Positions 33,070 to 45,440 of a stretch of 64,000 nt of DNA are shown in pieces. The notes under the pieces were generated by a model. It ran no database searches. It saw nothing but the letters and a program-made list of their open reading frames with translations, and was not told where the DNA came from. Position 1 is the first letter of the stretch. Each line of letters begins with the position of its first letter. The position numbers and the translations under genes are program-made. The DNA comes from Phyllostachys edulis. Taxonomy: Eukaryota; Streptophyta; Magnoliopsida; Poales; Poaceae. The stretch lies in assembly GCA_036346405.1 (NCBI GenBank), contig CM070553.1, forward strand, positions 73,844,976 through 73,908,975. Reading direction: 5' to 3'.

Positions 33070-33899
33070 CTATGGGAGTGGCGATAAACTGCGATCACCC
33101 ATCTCAAAGCGCTTGAGCAGATCCTTGGTGTACTTCGTCTGATCGATGAAGATCCCTTCCTTGCATTGCTTGATTTGAAGCCCCAGAAAGTAGTTGAGCT
33201 CTCCCATCGTACTCATCTCAAATTCCCTAGACATGGTCTCAGAAAAACTGGAAACAAGAGCATGAGAAGAACCACCAAAGATAATATCATCCACGTAAAT
33301 CTGAACAAGTAGGAAGTCATTGCCATGCCTAAGAATGAAAAGAGTTTTATCTACTTTTCCCATTTCAAAATCATTCTTAAGCAAGAAGGTCTTAAGTCTA
33401 TCATACCAGGCTCTAGGGGCTTGTTTAAGACCATACAAGGCTTTGGATAGCTTGAAAACACGATCTGGGTGCTTGGGATTCTCAAAGCCAGGGGGTTGCC
33501 TAACATACACTTCCTCCTCTATAAAACCATTTAGAAAGGCACTCCTAAAACCTTTAGATGCAGCAAATGCAAGCAGAATGCGAATGGCTTCTAGTCTGGC
33601 AAAATGAGCGAAGGTCTCATCAAAATCTAACCCCTCAACTTGGCTAAAGCCCTGAGCTACCAACCTAGCCTTGTTTGTAACCATAGAACCATCCTCATTT
33701 TGTTTATTTTTGAACACCCAACGGGTTCCTATAACATTATGACTACTAGGAGGTTCTACAAGGTTCCAAACTTTATTTCTTTCAAAATTCTCTAACTCCT
33801 CATGCATGGCATTGACCCAGCTAGCATCAGATAAAGCATGTGATATATCGCGGGGTTCAAAAGAAGCTACAAATGTAGAGTGAGAGAAAAGACTCGAAT
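33070..33899 (-). pseudogene. Copia element H reverse transcriptase, 5'-truncated
   Basis: A continuous minus-strand frame with RT landmarks: [64 protein letters not shown], the [19 protein letters not shown] box, [15 protein letters not shown], the catalytic YVDDIIFGG and [12 protein letters not shown]. This is the longest intact protein segment in the window. It is cut at 33899 by LTR G; the upstream copia parts (gag, protease, integrase) would lie beyond the right edge. One unusual residue: [14 protein letters not shown] where the family usually has a Pro-Val pair before Ala-Arg. Confidence 0.9.
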
Positions 33900-34484
33900 T
33901 GTAACATCCCAAATGTATAAATAGGTGTGTGTTTCAAATGTAAGAAAATGTGTAGAAATTAAAACTTTTCTCACATCTTGAAACTCTTGAACTCTTCCAT
34001 AATTCTTGTCAAGAGTTGTGGAATTCAAAAACCTAAACCTCCTGTTGACTAAAGTCAACCCCTTTATCAACTTGGCAAGAATCTGGTATTCAACCCTTGG
34101 AAATATTTTCCTTGGTTCTAGGGATGATGTGGGACCCCTCTGGAAAATTTCATAATTTTTAGATATTATTTGATAAATTTTGGAGGTAAGTCAAACCCTA
34201 GAACAGACCTTGATGAATTTATTGACAAAAATGTAGTACATAAAAACCTCTGGAAATTTTATATAAGGTTAATCCTAGAGTGAGGAAGCTCCAGTTAAAA
34301 TTTTGAAATTTTTAGAGTTAGTTTGCTACCTCTAAAAATTCCTCTAACCTCAGCCTTCAAATTTAAATTCAAATCTGGCACTGTTCCTTGGGTCCGAGCC
34401 ACTTTCCAAAGTGGGTCGAACCCAACCGCATCCCCAGCTCAGCCCGTGCTCCTCCCCCGCGCGAGGTCGTGCTCGTTGGATTAA
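33900..34484 (+). repeat. LTR G, 5' part
   Basis: Starts TGTAACATCCCAAATGTATA within copia RT, so it is an insertion boundary (possible target duplication CGAAT at 33895-33899). It follows the head of the A/D LTR with divergence, up to the first arm of the first palindrome (GAGGTCGTGCTCGTTGGAT at 34463-34481), where element F sequence begins. Confidence 0.75.
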
Positions 34485-35637
34485 GAACTAGACAGGGGGA
34501 TAGATTAAACCCAGCAAACACAGCTCAAGAAACTTCGAACGAAAATAATCTTCATTAATAGCTTAATAGCATGGTTGCAACAAATGCCTAAGGGCCTTTG
34601 CGGCTCATACTTGCACAAGGAAAATAAAGCGAACCTAAACACACAAGCTACCGCCTAAAGGCGACTCGAAAAGGAAAGCGGCTAAGCTCGACTAAACTGG
34701 AACTTAAGCGAACTACTCGAGAAAGCCTCCAAAACCACGGCGACGCTCACTTTGGTGTGACTACGAAGTGGTGGCATCTCATGGCCGGTTACGATGCCCG
34801 GATCGGTGCAAGCAGAGCGAGCGTCTTTGGAGTGCAGTGTAGTGGTAGCTCCTCTGCAGTGCAAGCTCTTTGGATCCTCTGGAATCTCCTCTGGATCCTC
34901 TTCGACTTCTTTCAGATCTTCCTCTTGATCATCTTGAGCTCATCTTGGCCGTAGAGCGTGCTCTGGGGCGGCGATCGTTTCTCGGCTTCTTCGTTCGATA
35001 GGCGCACCTCGGCTCGGTGGCGGCCATCTCCAGCGACTCCTCTGGCGTTGTGAACCGTGCAAGATGCACCACAGTGGCATTGCCTTCCCGTTGGTAGGCG
35101 GAAGCGTCTGAATAGCTCCCTGGCGGCTACAGGGATGGTAGCGGAAGGCGGTGTTCTGCAGTTCTTCGCGTAGATGTGGCGAACTCGGAGCATGGCCAAG
35201 CGTGGCGACTCCTAGATTCCTTGCGTGAAGGTGATCCTCTGTTGAGATGTCCAAGGGTGGCTGCCTCTAGTGTTCCTCTGGCGTGAACCGTCGGCAGACC
35301 ACCACCACGATCTCGTCCGTTGACCATGTACTTGCTTGCCCACGGTACATTGGGCGATCGAAGCCTCAAGTGTCTGCGGCGGCTTCCCCGACTCTGCGGC
35401 AAGTCCTCGATTGCAATCTCAAGGTCTGAAGGTAAGGCATCGCCACGAAAGACAAGAGGTAAGAACCACGTTAAAACAGCGGGAGAAGAAAGAAATTACA
35501 GCAATAGATGAGTCAAGAGAGATATAAGAGGAGTTAAGCAATTCCTTTAGTCTTATAGATTAATTTTCTTTTTAGAAAATAATTTGGACACCTAAGCGGC
35601 CAATCTAACTAAGGTCTAGTCCTCACTGGTCGGTATG
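34485..35637 (-). other. Element F internal stub and unassigned sequence
   Basis: Near 35127-35402 and 34912-35199 minus-strand frames are Arg/Ser/Pro-rich without a recognisable domain. GC-rich phrases recur (GAGATGTCCAAGGGTGGC and variants near 35150-35290). The part at 34485-34700, with CCTAAGGGCCTTTGC and TTCATTAATAGC, loosely resembles the LTR terminus region of the long family (CCCTTAGGCC), so a piece of another LTR may be included. No function assigned. Confidence 0.35.
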
Positions 35638-35648
35638 GCTCGATACCA
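35638..35648 (-). other. Primer binding site of element F
   Basis: Minus strand TGGTATCGAGC, four bases from the LTR end GGGTCCCGACA. Confidence 0.75.
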
Positions 35649-35652
35649 CTTT

Positions 35653-38600
35653 TGTCGGGACCCAAAATTACGGTTCGGGACCCTCTGTGTTTAATGCACT
35701 AGCCGGGATCATGCTAGTGCACAGTGTCAACAAAGATGGCAATCGATCCATACAAGCGGATAATAACATAAGCGATTAACTTTGATTAACAAATAATGGT
35801 TTTGACCTTAAGGTTGAGTTTACAACTATTGAGCCACTTGAGAACTAACATAGGAAATAAGCGGCGGTGGAAACATAAGCGGTAGTGGCACCCCATCGGT
35901 TCGCCACGCAACCGGCCAGGATCAAGACCTCACGATCATGCACCTTCGATGTACTCGTCCTCGAATGTTGGTGAAGACTCCTCCTACGCTTGATTCGTCA
36001 AAACAAGCGTGAGTACACACCGTACTACTTAAGCCACACCACAGAGATGCAAAATATATATATCTTTGGCTTTTTACAAAGGAAGGCATTTGCATAAATG
36101 CCACTTTTGCAATTGAATACAATTAATAGATTAAAGTCAGGTAAAACAAATAGACAATAATAATTTTAACAAGTTATTTCACAAAGACACACACACTGAC
36201 CCTAACAGGTTATTCACATAGCTAGATGATTTAATCACATAGCTCCTTCCCACACAATTTTATGAAAATCTACCCCTAGTGTCAAATCCCGAGCATTGTC
36301 CATGACCATGACGCGCTATTCGAATAGATTAAGTTACACTCTGCGAGTTTGTACACTTTACCCACAAGATACAATTAGTGTAGCTAACACTAATCATAAC
36401 AAAGCATTTGAGATACCTTATCCTACTATGCTAGGCCGTCTCAAAAGCAGGCATGTGGTCGTGCAGAAGCTCAGTTCAATAGAGCACATGGTGAGGTCCT
36501 TAATTGACCAAGGCAAGACTTCCACTAACTAAACCACATAGACACACAGATTTTTAATATTCACACGATCCACAGTCCACCCCTTTCACACAGTATCCAC
36601 CCCTTGCCTCGGTCCAAAATCTTTTACCACCGGTTGATTTAAGTGCAACATATGCCACAAAGACACATAGTACACACAGTTTGTTCACATTAGTTTCATA
36701 TTCACTTAGTCAATTTATAACGGCGATATACATGACAAGTGAGTCGTGGCATGGCTAAGCAATCTAATACATAACTAACCAACCCACGTTGGTGCTACAA
36801 TATTACCAACTAATTATCAACTAGGGTGACAAGGAATCAAGGCTTAACAATTACACAAGGGAGGCATATCAATTTGGAATTAACTCTCGCACCCAAAAGC
36901 TTTTAAATAAATACTTGAATTAAGATGCAGTAATTTGAATTAAAATACTTTTATAAAACTGGGAAGCAAAATGGTCAAGGGCATAGCTTGCCTTGAAAAG
37001 GATCTAGGAATTGATCTTGGTCTTGGAAAGGTCCTTCTTCTTCAACTCTTCCAGCAGCGTCGAAGTCTACTCGCAAACGACACAAACAAACAAAACTAAA
37101 TAAAAACCAGAAGCAAATAACTCCAATAAAATAATTAAAAATCTCCAATAGATAGATCTGGATTTTAGACGAATTTAGAAATTTGAATGGATGGATTTGG
37201 AGTTAGGATTCAATTATTATGAATTTTACAAATTTTAACCTAAATTTGGAAATTAAATAAATTCTAAATTCTAAAACTAAACTGAACTCCAAATTACATA
37301 ATTATATGTTATTTAATTAGACAATAATTTTCTAAGATTTTAGCAATTTAAATCATCCAATTTGGATTTGGGATTCAAAAGGTATGAATTTTACAAGTTT
37401 TAACCTATCTCTTGAATTTTAAATGAATTTCTAAATCTAAACAAAAGTCAAATTTAAATAATTTTGATTTGATTAGCTAGATCTTAATTCTATATGAATT
37501 TAGAAATTTGAAACACCCAATTTGGAGTTTGGATGCAAAAGTTATGAATTTTACAAATTTAAACCTAAATCTGTTATTTAACAATTTCTGAATTATTTTT
37601 CTAAAGGAAATTATAATTATTGCGCAAGGTGACGTCGTGAAGGATTTTCGGAAAATAAATGAATTAAAGAATTAAGCGACACGTGGGACCCACATGTCGG
37701 TGACCCACTCCACGTGGACCAAGTCCACCGAGCCATCGAATTTGAAAGCAGTCTTTGGCGTGGCGCGCGCCTGCTGCTGCATGCCGATCTGGCCTACGTG
37801 GCGTGACGACACGCACGCACGCGGAGGTGAGGTGGCGGTGGCGTGGCGTCCACGTCGGCGAGGACGACAACGACGGCGGCAACCTTCGGACGATGGTCAC
37901 CGGCGCTCTGATGCTTTCGCCGGCGAGGGTAGGTGGTGCGGCGTGTAGCCGACGCTATTGCGAACACGATGAGGTACCTCCGGGTGGTTGAGGTGGGCGG
38001 TGGTGGCGGCGGTGAGGTCGGGCGGCGAAGCGGCTCGGGTTTTGTCGGCAAGGCGCTCGGTGAGGCTCGGCGAAATGGGTGGCTCCGGAGGTAGGTCAGT
38101 GACGGCGAACACGGCGGGTGTTCCACGGACGCTGCGGCAAGAATCGAAGAAATCCCACCCCGTGGCGAAAGCCCTAGAGCTCGAATTGGCGGCGCGATGC
38201 GGAGGTTCTCGGGTGGAATTGAGCGAGGGTTAAGGAAAGGGTGCAGCGATCCTCGGGTGGCTTTTATAGAGGTCGGGAGGCAAGGCGGCGTGGCGATGTG
38301 GAGGTCGTGGGCGGCGGTTGCGGCTTTATTGGGCGAATCGGCACGGAGACGAGGTCGTGGGGTGTGGCGGGGTGGTCGTGGGCGTCGTGGCGACGTCGCG
38401 GAGGACGCGGGGCGGTGGAGGCGTCATTGTGAAGCTTCGGCGTTGACCGCTCATGGCGGTTACTCGAGATTTAACGCTGGCGGCGGCAAGCGGCGACCAC
38501 TATGAGCCGCTTAGCGGCGAGACGGGAGGCGCCCCCATTTGGCGAGAGGGAGAAGCGAAGCCTATGGCGAGAATCGCCGTCCAACTCAGATCGAAGCGAC

Positions 38601-38957
38601 TCTGAATGATTGGGCCGAGATGAACGATCTTTGGTAGGAGAGATTTAGCCCAATTTGTTTGGAGATTTAAAATAGGTTTTCCTTTTTAGAAAATAGCGAG
38701 AAATTCAAATAAGCAATGGAAAATAGCAAATGAACTTGAAAAATTCGAGAAAATTCGAGAAAATATATCCAAGCTCATAGAATCCAAATAAAATAGTTTT
38801 GACTATTGTTCATGTTGGAATTATTCATATTAAATTGTTTTGTTACTAAAGTCCAAGTTAAAGCTTTTGAACTAAATTCAAATAAATCCAAATGGTGAAT
38901 TTTCTCTCTACCAACTATTTAAATGATTTTTAAAGCTCTAAAAATTGGGATGTTACA
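35653..38957 (-). repeat. Element F 5' LTR (3305 bp)
   Basis: Minus-strand ends are TGTAACATCCCAATTTTTAG at 38957 and GGGTCCCGACA at 35653. The first ten bases are those of the A/B/D/E LTRs, but the 3' end is of a different kind, and there is no palindrome array. Inside: a GC-rich block at 37660-38560, AT-rich sequence, and the conserved ATTCGAATAG module at 36316-36327. Confidence 0.85.
38261..38268 (-). promoter_or_regulatory. TATA box of element F LTR
   Basis: Minus strand CTCTATAAAAGCCACCCGAG, a strong TATA match about 0.69 kb from the LTR start, in a context resembling the TATA region of the longer LTRs. Confidence 0.55.
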
Positions 38958-39579
38958 AGGTCCTTCATCGCCGGAGCTGCTCAGTCCTCCTCTATCCCTC
39001 CGCGACCTCCTGGTAGTCCCTTAGAGCTTGGCACTCGCTTGGATGAACCACTGCGGAGCTCCTTATGCTGTTTGTCGTTGGCCGTGCTTTGCACCGCCGC
39101 CTCTCCTCCGGCTACTTGACGCTCGTCCACCACCGCTAGTGTGAGTGGTACCAATGCGAGTCTTGCTATTGCTATTGCGCACCGTCTTGGCATCCATTCG
39201 CCTTTGCAGTGGCCTAAGTCATGGCGGTGACCATTTCTTCATTGTCGGTTTCGTTGTCCGGACGAAACCGACAAGCTCTTGATGTCTTAGAGCCGTCTAG
39301 TTTTAGATCTGCGGGTGAGATCTTGCGGGAGCGTCTTGGCGTCTTATTTAATGTCGCGTTAGTTGCGAGCCGTCCATCTCACGATCAACGGTCCACGACC
39401 TCGCCTCCTTTCGTGAGAGTTTCCAAAGTTTCCATGCAATCAATCTGGACCGTCTGATGCATCATCGACGATCCGCATTCGTTGGTGCCGCGCGGGCGTG
39501 AGCGCATGTTGCCGGTAGGTCTTGGGCCGTCTGATCCAGGATCAACAGCTCCATTTGAGGTGCTTGAGGTGTTATTCAT
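38958..39579 (+). repeat. LTR G, later part
   Basis: Plus-strand sequence with GACCTC, GGACCGTCTGATGCATCATC and GGGCCGTCTGATCCAGGATC words. These are palindrome-array units as in the A LTR, preceded by a GC-rich spacer resembling 11950-12450. Cut at 39580 by the LTR of element D. Confidence 0.55.
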
Positions 39580-41984
39580 TGTGAGCACCCGACGTTTATT
39601 AGGCTCATAATACTTAGTCATCCAATTGACCCTAGTATTATCAACCAAATAAACCCGGTCTCGAGAGATGTATACTTCCCAGAATGCAGTATGCATACCT
39701 CACAACAAAAGAATGTATCAATTCCATACAACACATAGTACATAAGCAACAAACTAAAAGTTAATATAAATAAGGATAGGTTATTACAAAGAGGGCCCTT
39801 AGGCCAAATAACAACATTCTAAAGAGACAACGGCGGAAGCAAAAGTGCCATAAAGATGGCTATAACACAAAAGCCAATCGGTGTGCCTTAACCCTAGGCA
39901 TCGTGGGACCGCCAAGCTAGTCGTCAAGAAAGCGCAACACGTAAGCGCAAAAGAGAGGCTCTTGGAGCTCTCCTTCTTCCTCTGCAACAAAAGCCACAAA
40001 ATTGCCACAACCAGGCGGATGAGTACATAAAGTACTCCATAAGACTTACGTGTGAGATAACGAGAACTATAAATAGCTACATGCAAGCTTTATTTAAGTG
40101 GATGAGGCTTTGGACTCATTTTAGCATAAAGCAACATTTATTTGCAATAACATAATAGATTGAAGGCAATTTGGCAAAGCATTTTTAAATGTTGAAGTAA
40201 CAACGAGAAATAACATAGTAACAACAACAAGATCAACCTGGAAGTGACTAACCCAATAGTCACCACAACAATAGCATGAACTCCCCGTTCATACCAACCA
40301 TGTCAAGTTTTAATTAAAGGTTGTAGTCTAATTCTTACGGGAAATAACCAAGTGTGTCCATAACCTAGGACGAGGCTATTCGAATAGTTTTATCCCTGCA
40401 GGGGTGTACCAATGTACCCACACGTCAGACCACCTTTCCTTTAAGCACACTACCTTAGGTGTGCCGGCACGGCTAAGTCCTACGAGACATTTCCAATGGA
40501 CAATGCTAATTCTGAGTCGCACAACCCACGGGAGATGGAGACATCACACAACCTACCGGAAGCTAATGCTCCTCCCACATCACACACACATTTTATCTTT
40601 AAAAACACACCAACCGAAAGCGACCCCAATTAACACCGCCCAAAGTACTTAGTCAAGAGGGTTCCATATGCCCTCGTGTGGTTAGCACATAAAATTGCTT
40701 GGATCAATGGCGCAAGAATTAGGTCCTTGTTGACTCGGGCATACCACCACATCCAAAAACCACACCATCCATCCAATATGCCCAAGTCTAAATCAATCTT
40801 TTATTTTCAGTTTTTGATTTTACAAATTAAATCAAAGCACAAGTGCTGGACATATAGGAGTAATAATCAGTTTTGAGTGATCAAGACCATCGACTAAGTC
40901 GATGATCGCCCATTTCTACCGATAACTAAGCATGTCTAAGCAATTTAAAACGAAACTACTAAGTGATAAGAGCTCATCCAACGAGCTCAAACCACAGCAA
41001 CTAACCTAGGCTCATGGTAGTAGAGGATAAACAATTCCTACAGATTATGCAACTATAGGCTTGCTAGCGACATTTAACACAAAGTAGCATGCATACATAG
41101 AAGTAAAACGATATATTAAGCTTTAAAGTAATGGGACAATGATGGAAATGATCAAACTGCTTGCCTTGATGTTGCTGGCCAAGTGGTGGCAGAGGGTCAC
41201 TCTCGGGATCGCCACAAATGTCGGCCCTAACGGAAAAGCGAGAAAGAACCGATAAAACGACGAAACACAACAAAGACAGCACAACAAACGAATTCCAAAT
41301 TCTCTGAATTTTCTACAGCAACAAGAGGGTGATTTTAGGAATTTTGCAACAAGAACCAATTGATTTGGATTCTCAATGCAAAAGTTATGAGCAAAACAAT
41401 TCTGCTCAGCCCTAAAATACCAAACTGCACTATTCACTAATTTAATTATGAGGCTACAATTTCTAGAACAGTAGTGAAGCTGAAATTTTACTGTAAAACC
41501 AGCACCTCATGAGATGAATAACATCATTGAGTTCATCTCATTTGGAGCTATATTGCACTCTCTACAAATTTTCAAAAACAAGAACTTGAACAAAATTATA
41601 ATGCACAAGTCCTCATTTCTACAACAGCAACATGCTCAAAACTAATGTTCATAGTAAGACCATTAATGGAGAAACCAGCCAAGTTGGTCTCACTCAAAAA
41701 TAATCTAAAGAGCATTAGTTATGTATTTTACAAGTTAAGCATTGATTTAAGTGTATATTTAAAGTTGGTTTTAAAATCTAAGGGCAAAGCGTGCTCTGGA
41801 GCTGAACTCAACTTACAATCATTTTTGGATTAAAGTCAAGTTCAAGTCAGAGCTAACACAATTTGAATGACCTCAGTTGGATTTGAAACGACAAAGATAT
41901 GAGATTCTAAAGTTTATACCTTATTTGAGTTTATAATTAAGAGTTCTTTGGAATTTCTAAAAATCACAAAGGCATGGGAGGGCG

Positions 41985-42560
41985 TGAGCCACGGATCATA
42001 GATCTAACGGCTCGAGACCTCCCAGAGGTAATGCTGCACACGCGCTCATGAGGTCAGAGGTCTGGACCTCCTAGCAACGCACATGCTTGCGAGGTGAGGG
42101 AGGTCGTGGCCGTAGATGGAGAATCCAGCGGACCACAGCGATGAGGGGAGGTCGAGACGGACCAGATCTAAAGGGAGGTCCTCAATGGTGAGATCTTCCA
42201 AGGAAGATCTAAACTATCAAGATCTCCCCAAGGAAGATCTACATCGTCAAGACCTCACAGGGAGGTCTGGGCCAGTCCAGATGTTCAAGGAGGTCCTCGA
42301 TGGTTGAGATCGTCCGAGGAGGACCTTGGCGGTCAAGATCTACCCGGGAGGTCATGAGCAGGTGAGATAACCTAGGGAGGTCCTAAGGGAGGTCCTAACG
42401 TCCACAGATCTCGGGGAGGTGCAGGCGGCCACGATCGCGCAAGGGAGGTCTTGGGCGCTCAGATCTCCTCGGAGGAGGTCATGGGCGTCCCGAGCTCACG
42501 ACCCGCGCTCGGACATGGAATAAATGCGGCGGGACAACGAGGAGGTCAGCGTGGGGAGGC
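41985..42560 (-). repeat. Array 2 in element D 3' LTR
   Basis: Repeated GGAGGTC, AAGATCT and GAGATCT units of about 45-50 bp, with inverted GGAAGATCT/AGATCTTCC pairs near 42190-42245. Confidence 0.75.
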
Positions 42561-43301
42561 CTTAATTGCGCACAATAAATGGCGGATTTAAGGACCTCAC
42601 GACACATCAATGATTGCGAGATTGAGCATTTGATGACCGCATTAAACACGGCGAATCCTGTCCTAAGAACGACAACGGTGCTCTGTGTCCGGCAAAGACC
42701 GAGCTCAAGATTTGGTTCTCGCCGCGATGTAGACCTCGCCGGCGACATCCAATGGTACCGTTAGGTCCGCAATAACCGTCGCGCTAACGGACCTCCTCTC
42801 AACGGCGACGACGGCCTTGAGCGCCGCGGCCGAGAGGGCAAAATGAAGGCCAAGACGCCAAAACAGCATAAAAAGGGAAGCTCATGCGACATTCAAGCGT
42901 GCGCCCAAATATAAGCTCCGCAACATGCATACATGCGGGTGCAGCACTAAGGACTAACGGGAGGTACAGGAGGTCCTAAGGTCTTTGGGAAGTGGAGGAA
43001 GGTGAAGACCGGAGCCGAGGAAGATGAGGTTGCTCCACGGCTCTGACTCCGGCTCCAAGATCCCCTTTGTCCACCTCTGTAAATGCCCAAACCAAAACAA
43101 GTTAGGTCTTGGTCCCAAAGGGAAGGCACAAATGGAAGCAAGGAGAGGAGAAGAAATCTCCAATGACCCTTGCCCACCGAGGGGCTTCAAGCTCCACAAT
43201 GGCGGCCAAGGAAGCTTTGGTGGTTTGGAGCTCACAACACTAGGGTGTAAGCCAAGGAGCGATGGTGTGCAAAGGAAGCCAACCAAGACACGATGGGGAG
43301 G

Positions 43302-43308
43302 CTTTATA
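43302..43308 (-). promoter_or_regulatory. TATA box of element D 3' LTR
   Basis: Minus strand CGAGTATAAAGCCTCCCC, the best TATA match in the long-LTR family, followed by GGTTGGCTTCCTTTGCACAC. Confidence 0.55.
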
Positions 43309-43539
43309 CTCGGGGCACAGAGGTCATGGACCCTTGGCTAAGCTCATGGTGAGCTTGGCCCATGGCACTGTCTAGGGCATTGGACAAGATGTAAAGTTGA
43401 CAAAGATGGCGGTCTGTCTTGAGAGAGGCGGAAGGTGACACGCATTTAATCTTGGTCGAAGAAAGAGTTGTTATAAGTACACGATGGACAAGTGGGCATT
43501 AACTCCTTTGCTTTCGAAACACGCATGCGTGACCAAAGG

Positions 43540-44540
43540 AAGGAGAAAACAGGGAGGTCATTTTGACCATTGGATAAGCCCACGAGGAGGTCTGGCCCTC
43601 CGATGTGGTTTTTGAACCGTTACGCCTAAATGAGTGGGAGGAGGTCCCAGCCACACGATCAAGGATGGGGAGGTCGTGGCCCTCCGATTTCCTTAATGTG
43701 TAAGCGCACGTGGGGAAATAGGACAGGAGGTCCAAAGCGTTGGATCTCCATCCAACGGTGCGGACCTCCTGTGAGGTCTTAACCGCACGCGAACATAAGA
43801 CATGAGGGGGAGGTCATGGCCTTTGGATTAAAATCCAAGGGCACACAACCAAAGGAGGTGCGAGGCTTTGCGTGAAGTGCGAGGGAGGTCAAGACCTTTG
43901 GATTTTGATCCAACGGTGGTGATCAAAACAGGAGGTCTGAGCCTGCATGCGTGGCGCAAAGGAGGTCTTGAGCTTGCACAACACACACGGGAGATCATGG
44001 CCTTTGGATTTAGATCTAAGAACGCGACCTCACGTCTTGTGGGAGATCTGGCGCATGAGACCAGGAGGAGGTCGTGCGAGTGGATTTTAATCAACGATTG
44101 CACAACACGAGATAGGGAGGTCTTGTCTGTTGGATATTTTGAGGGGGTCGTGGGTCGTTGGATCGATCCAGCGGCTCGACCTCGATGAGTGCAAAGGAGG
44201 TCGATAGTTAGCTTAAGAGGAGGAGGTCGCGACCATGGATTTTTGATCAATGGTGTGACCTCATGTAGGTGGGAAGTTTGCTTAGCTTAACGGTGAGGGA
44301 GGTCGGGGCGGTTGGATGTAAATCCAAGGGCTATGACCTGACAAGGTGATAGATATCGAAGGAGGTCTTTGCGGTTTAACACACGAGGGAGGTCATGACC
44401 GTGGATCTTTGATCCAACGGTTATGACTGAGTGAGGTGAGGAGGTCTTTGCGGTGTTGATCGCGGAGGAGGTCGTGGCGGTTGGATGTAAATCCAGCAGT
44501 TGCGACCGCTCAAGGTGGAGAAGAGGTCTGTTGGGGGTGC
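43540..44540 (-). repeat. Palindrome array 1 in element D 3' LTR
   Basis: Palindromes around GGATTTAAATCC-like and GGATC-GATCC centres, for example 43735-43770, 43815-43850, 43885-43925, 43990-44035, 44150-44180, 44300-44340, 44385-44425 and 44470-44510. Confidence 0.8.
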
Positions 44541-45073
44541 AGAACACGGTTGGGCGGACCGGCTTTGCCAAGTGGCTAGCCCAAGGAACAGTGTAGGCTT
44601 TTAAATTTAGTTTTTAACAAATGAAACTTAGCGAAGAATTATTTGAGATAGCAATTGAACTCCAAATTTGATGAAAGTTTAACTGGAGCTTCTTGACAAT
44701 GAGATTAACCTTGCATAAAATTTCTAGAGGTTATTATGAAATGCATTTTTCTCAGGAAATTCGTTAAGGTTGTTTAAAGGATTGTTTTACCTCCAAAATT
44801 TATCAAACTAGTTTTACAACTTGTGATATTTTTCAGAGGGTCCCACATCAGTTTTGGGACCAAGAAAATATATTCAAAGGTTTGGCACAAGATTTAGACA
44901 AGCTGGAAAATGAGTTTGACTTTTGGTCAACAAGAGCTTTGTGTTTTGGATTACACGACTCTTGGACAAGAATTACATAAGAGATTAGGGGTTTTCAAGA
45001 TGTGAGAAAAAGTTTTAATTTCTACACATATAATTATACTTGAATAACCTAATTATACATTTGGGATGTTACA

Positions 45074-45088
45074 AAATCTCCCCCTTAC
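45074..45088 (-). other. Polypurine tract of element D
   Basis: Minus strand GTAAGGGGGAGATTT directly before the 3' LTR. Confidence 0.85.
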
Positions 45089-45112
45089 AAAAATCTCATC
45101 CCGAGATTTGGC

Positions 45113-45440
45113 TTACTCGATAAAGAAAGATGGATAGTCCGCCTTGAGACGATCTTCTCTTTCCCAAGTAGCCTCATTCTCGAATGGTTCGACCACTCGA
45201 ACTTTAAGGAACTTGATGGTCTTATTCCTTGTCCTTCGTTCGGACTCATCGAGTCTGCGAGCAGGTGCTCGCGATAGGTCAAATCTTCACGGACATCGAG
45301 GGTTTCCAACGAGCTTCCTCGGTTGGAACACGGAGGCATTTCTTAAAGCTGGGACACATGGAAAACATCATGTACCCCCTCAAGTGCAGCCGGCAACTCC
45401 AACTTATAGGCAAGACTCCTTCTTCTCAATAACGCGGTAG
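45113..45440 (-). pseudogene. Element D integrase tail and chromodomain, frameshifted
   Basis: The minus-strand pol stop is TAA at 45113-45115. The chromodomain is seen as FEWSNHS and then, in another frame, the acidic E-A-T-W-E-like part near 45150-45190. Before it are LTYREHLLADSM near 45260-45300 and the linker to the H-V-S-Q-L-K-K-C segment near 45340-45380. The chromodomain would read histone marks at the target; indels break it here. Confidence 0.65.

Larger units (their letters stand above)
34485..38957 (-). mobile_element. Gypsy element F, 5' LTR plus internal stub
   Basis: On the minus strand: a 3.3-kb LTR (38957 to 35653), a PBS, and about 1.15 kb of internal sequence, cut at 34485. 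It lies inside LTR G, whose sequence resumes at 38958 further along the LTR, so part of G and the rest of F were lost together. Confidence 0.65.
39580..45073 (-). repeat. Element D 3' LTR (5494 bp)
   Basis: Bounded by TGTGAGCACCCGACG at 39580 and GGGATGTTACA at 45073, the complement of TGTAACATCCC. It is the best preserved copy of the family termini. Full set of parts: conserved module (40376-40387), array 2, TATA, array 1. Confidence 0.9.

Noticed and set aside
33900..33912. Copia RT frame with an apparent start Met at 33912
   Set aside because: The Met and next residues come from the inserted LTR G; the RT sequence itself enters from the right and is cut at 33899.
37660..38560. GC-rich open frames on both strands inside the F LTR, at first suggesting a captured host exon
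   Set aside because: Frames are open on both strands because of GC content, and the products are Arg/Ala/Pro-rich without domains. The region contains the LTR TATA box and lies between clear LTR termini.
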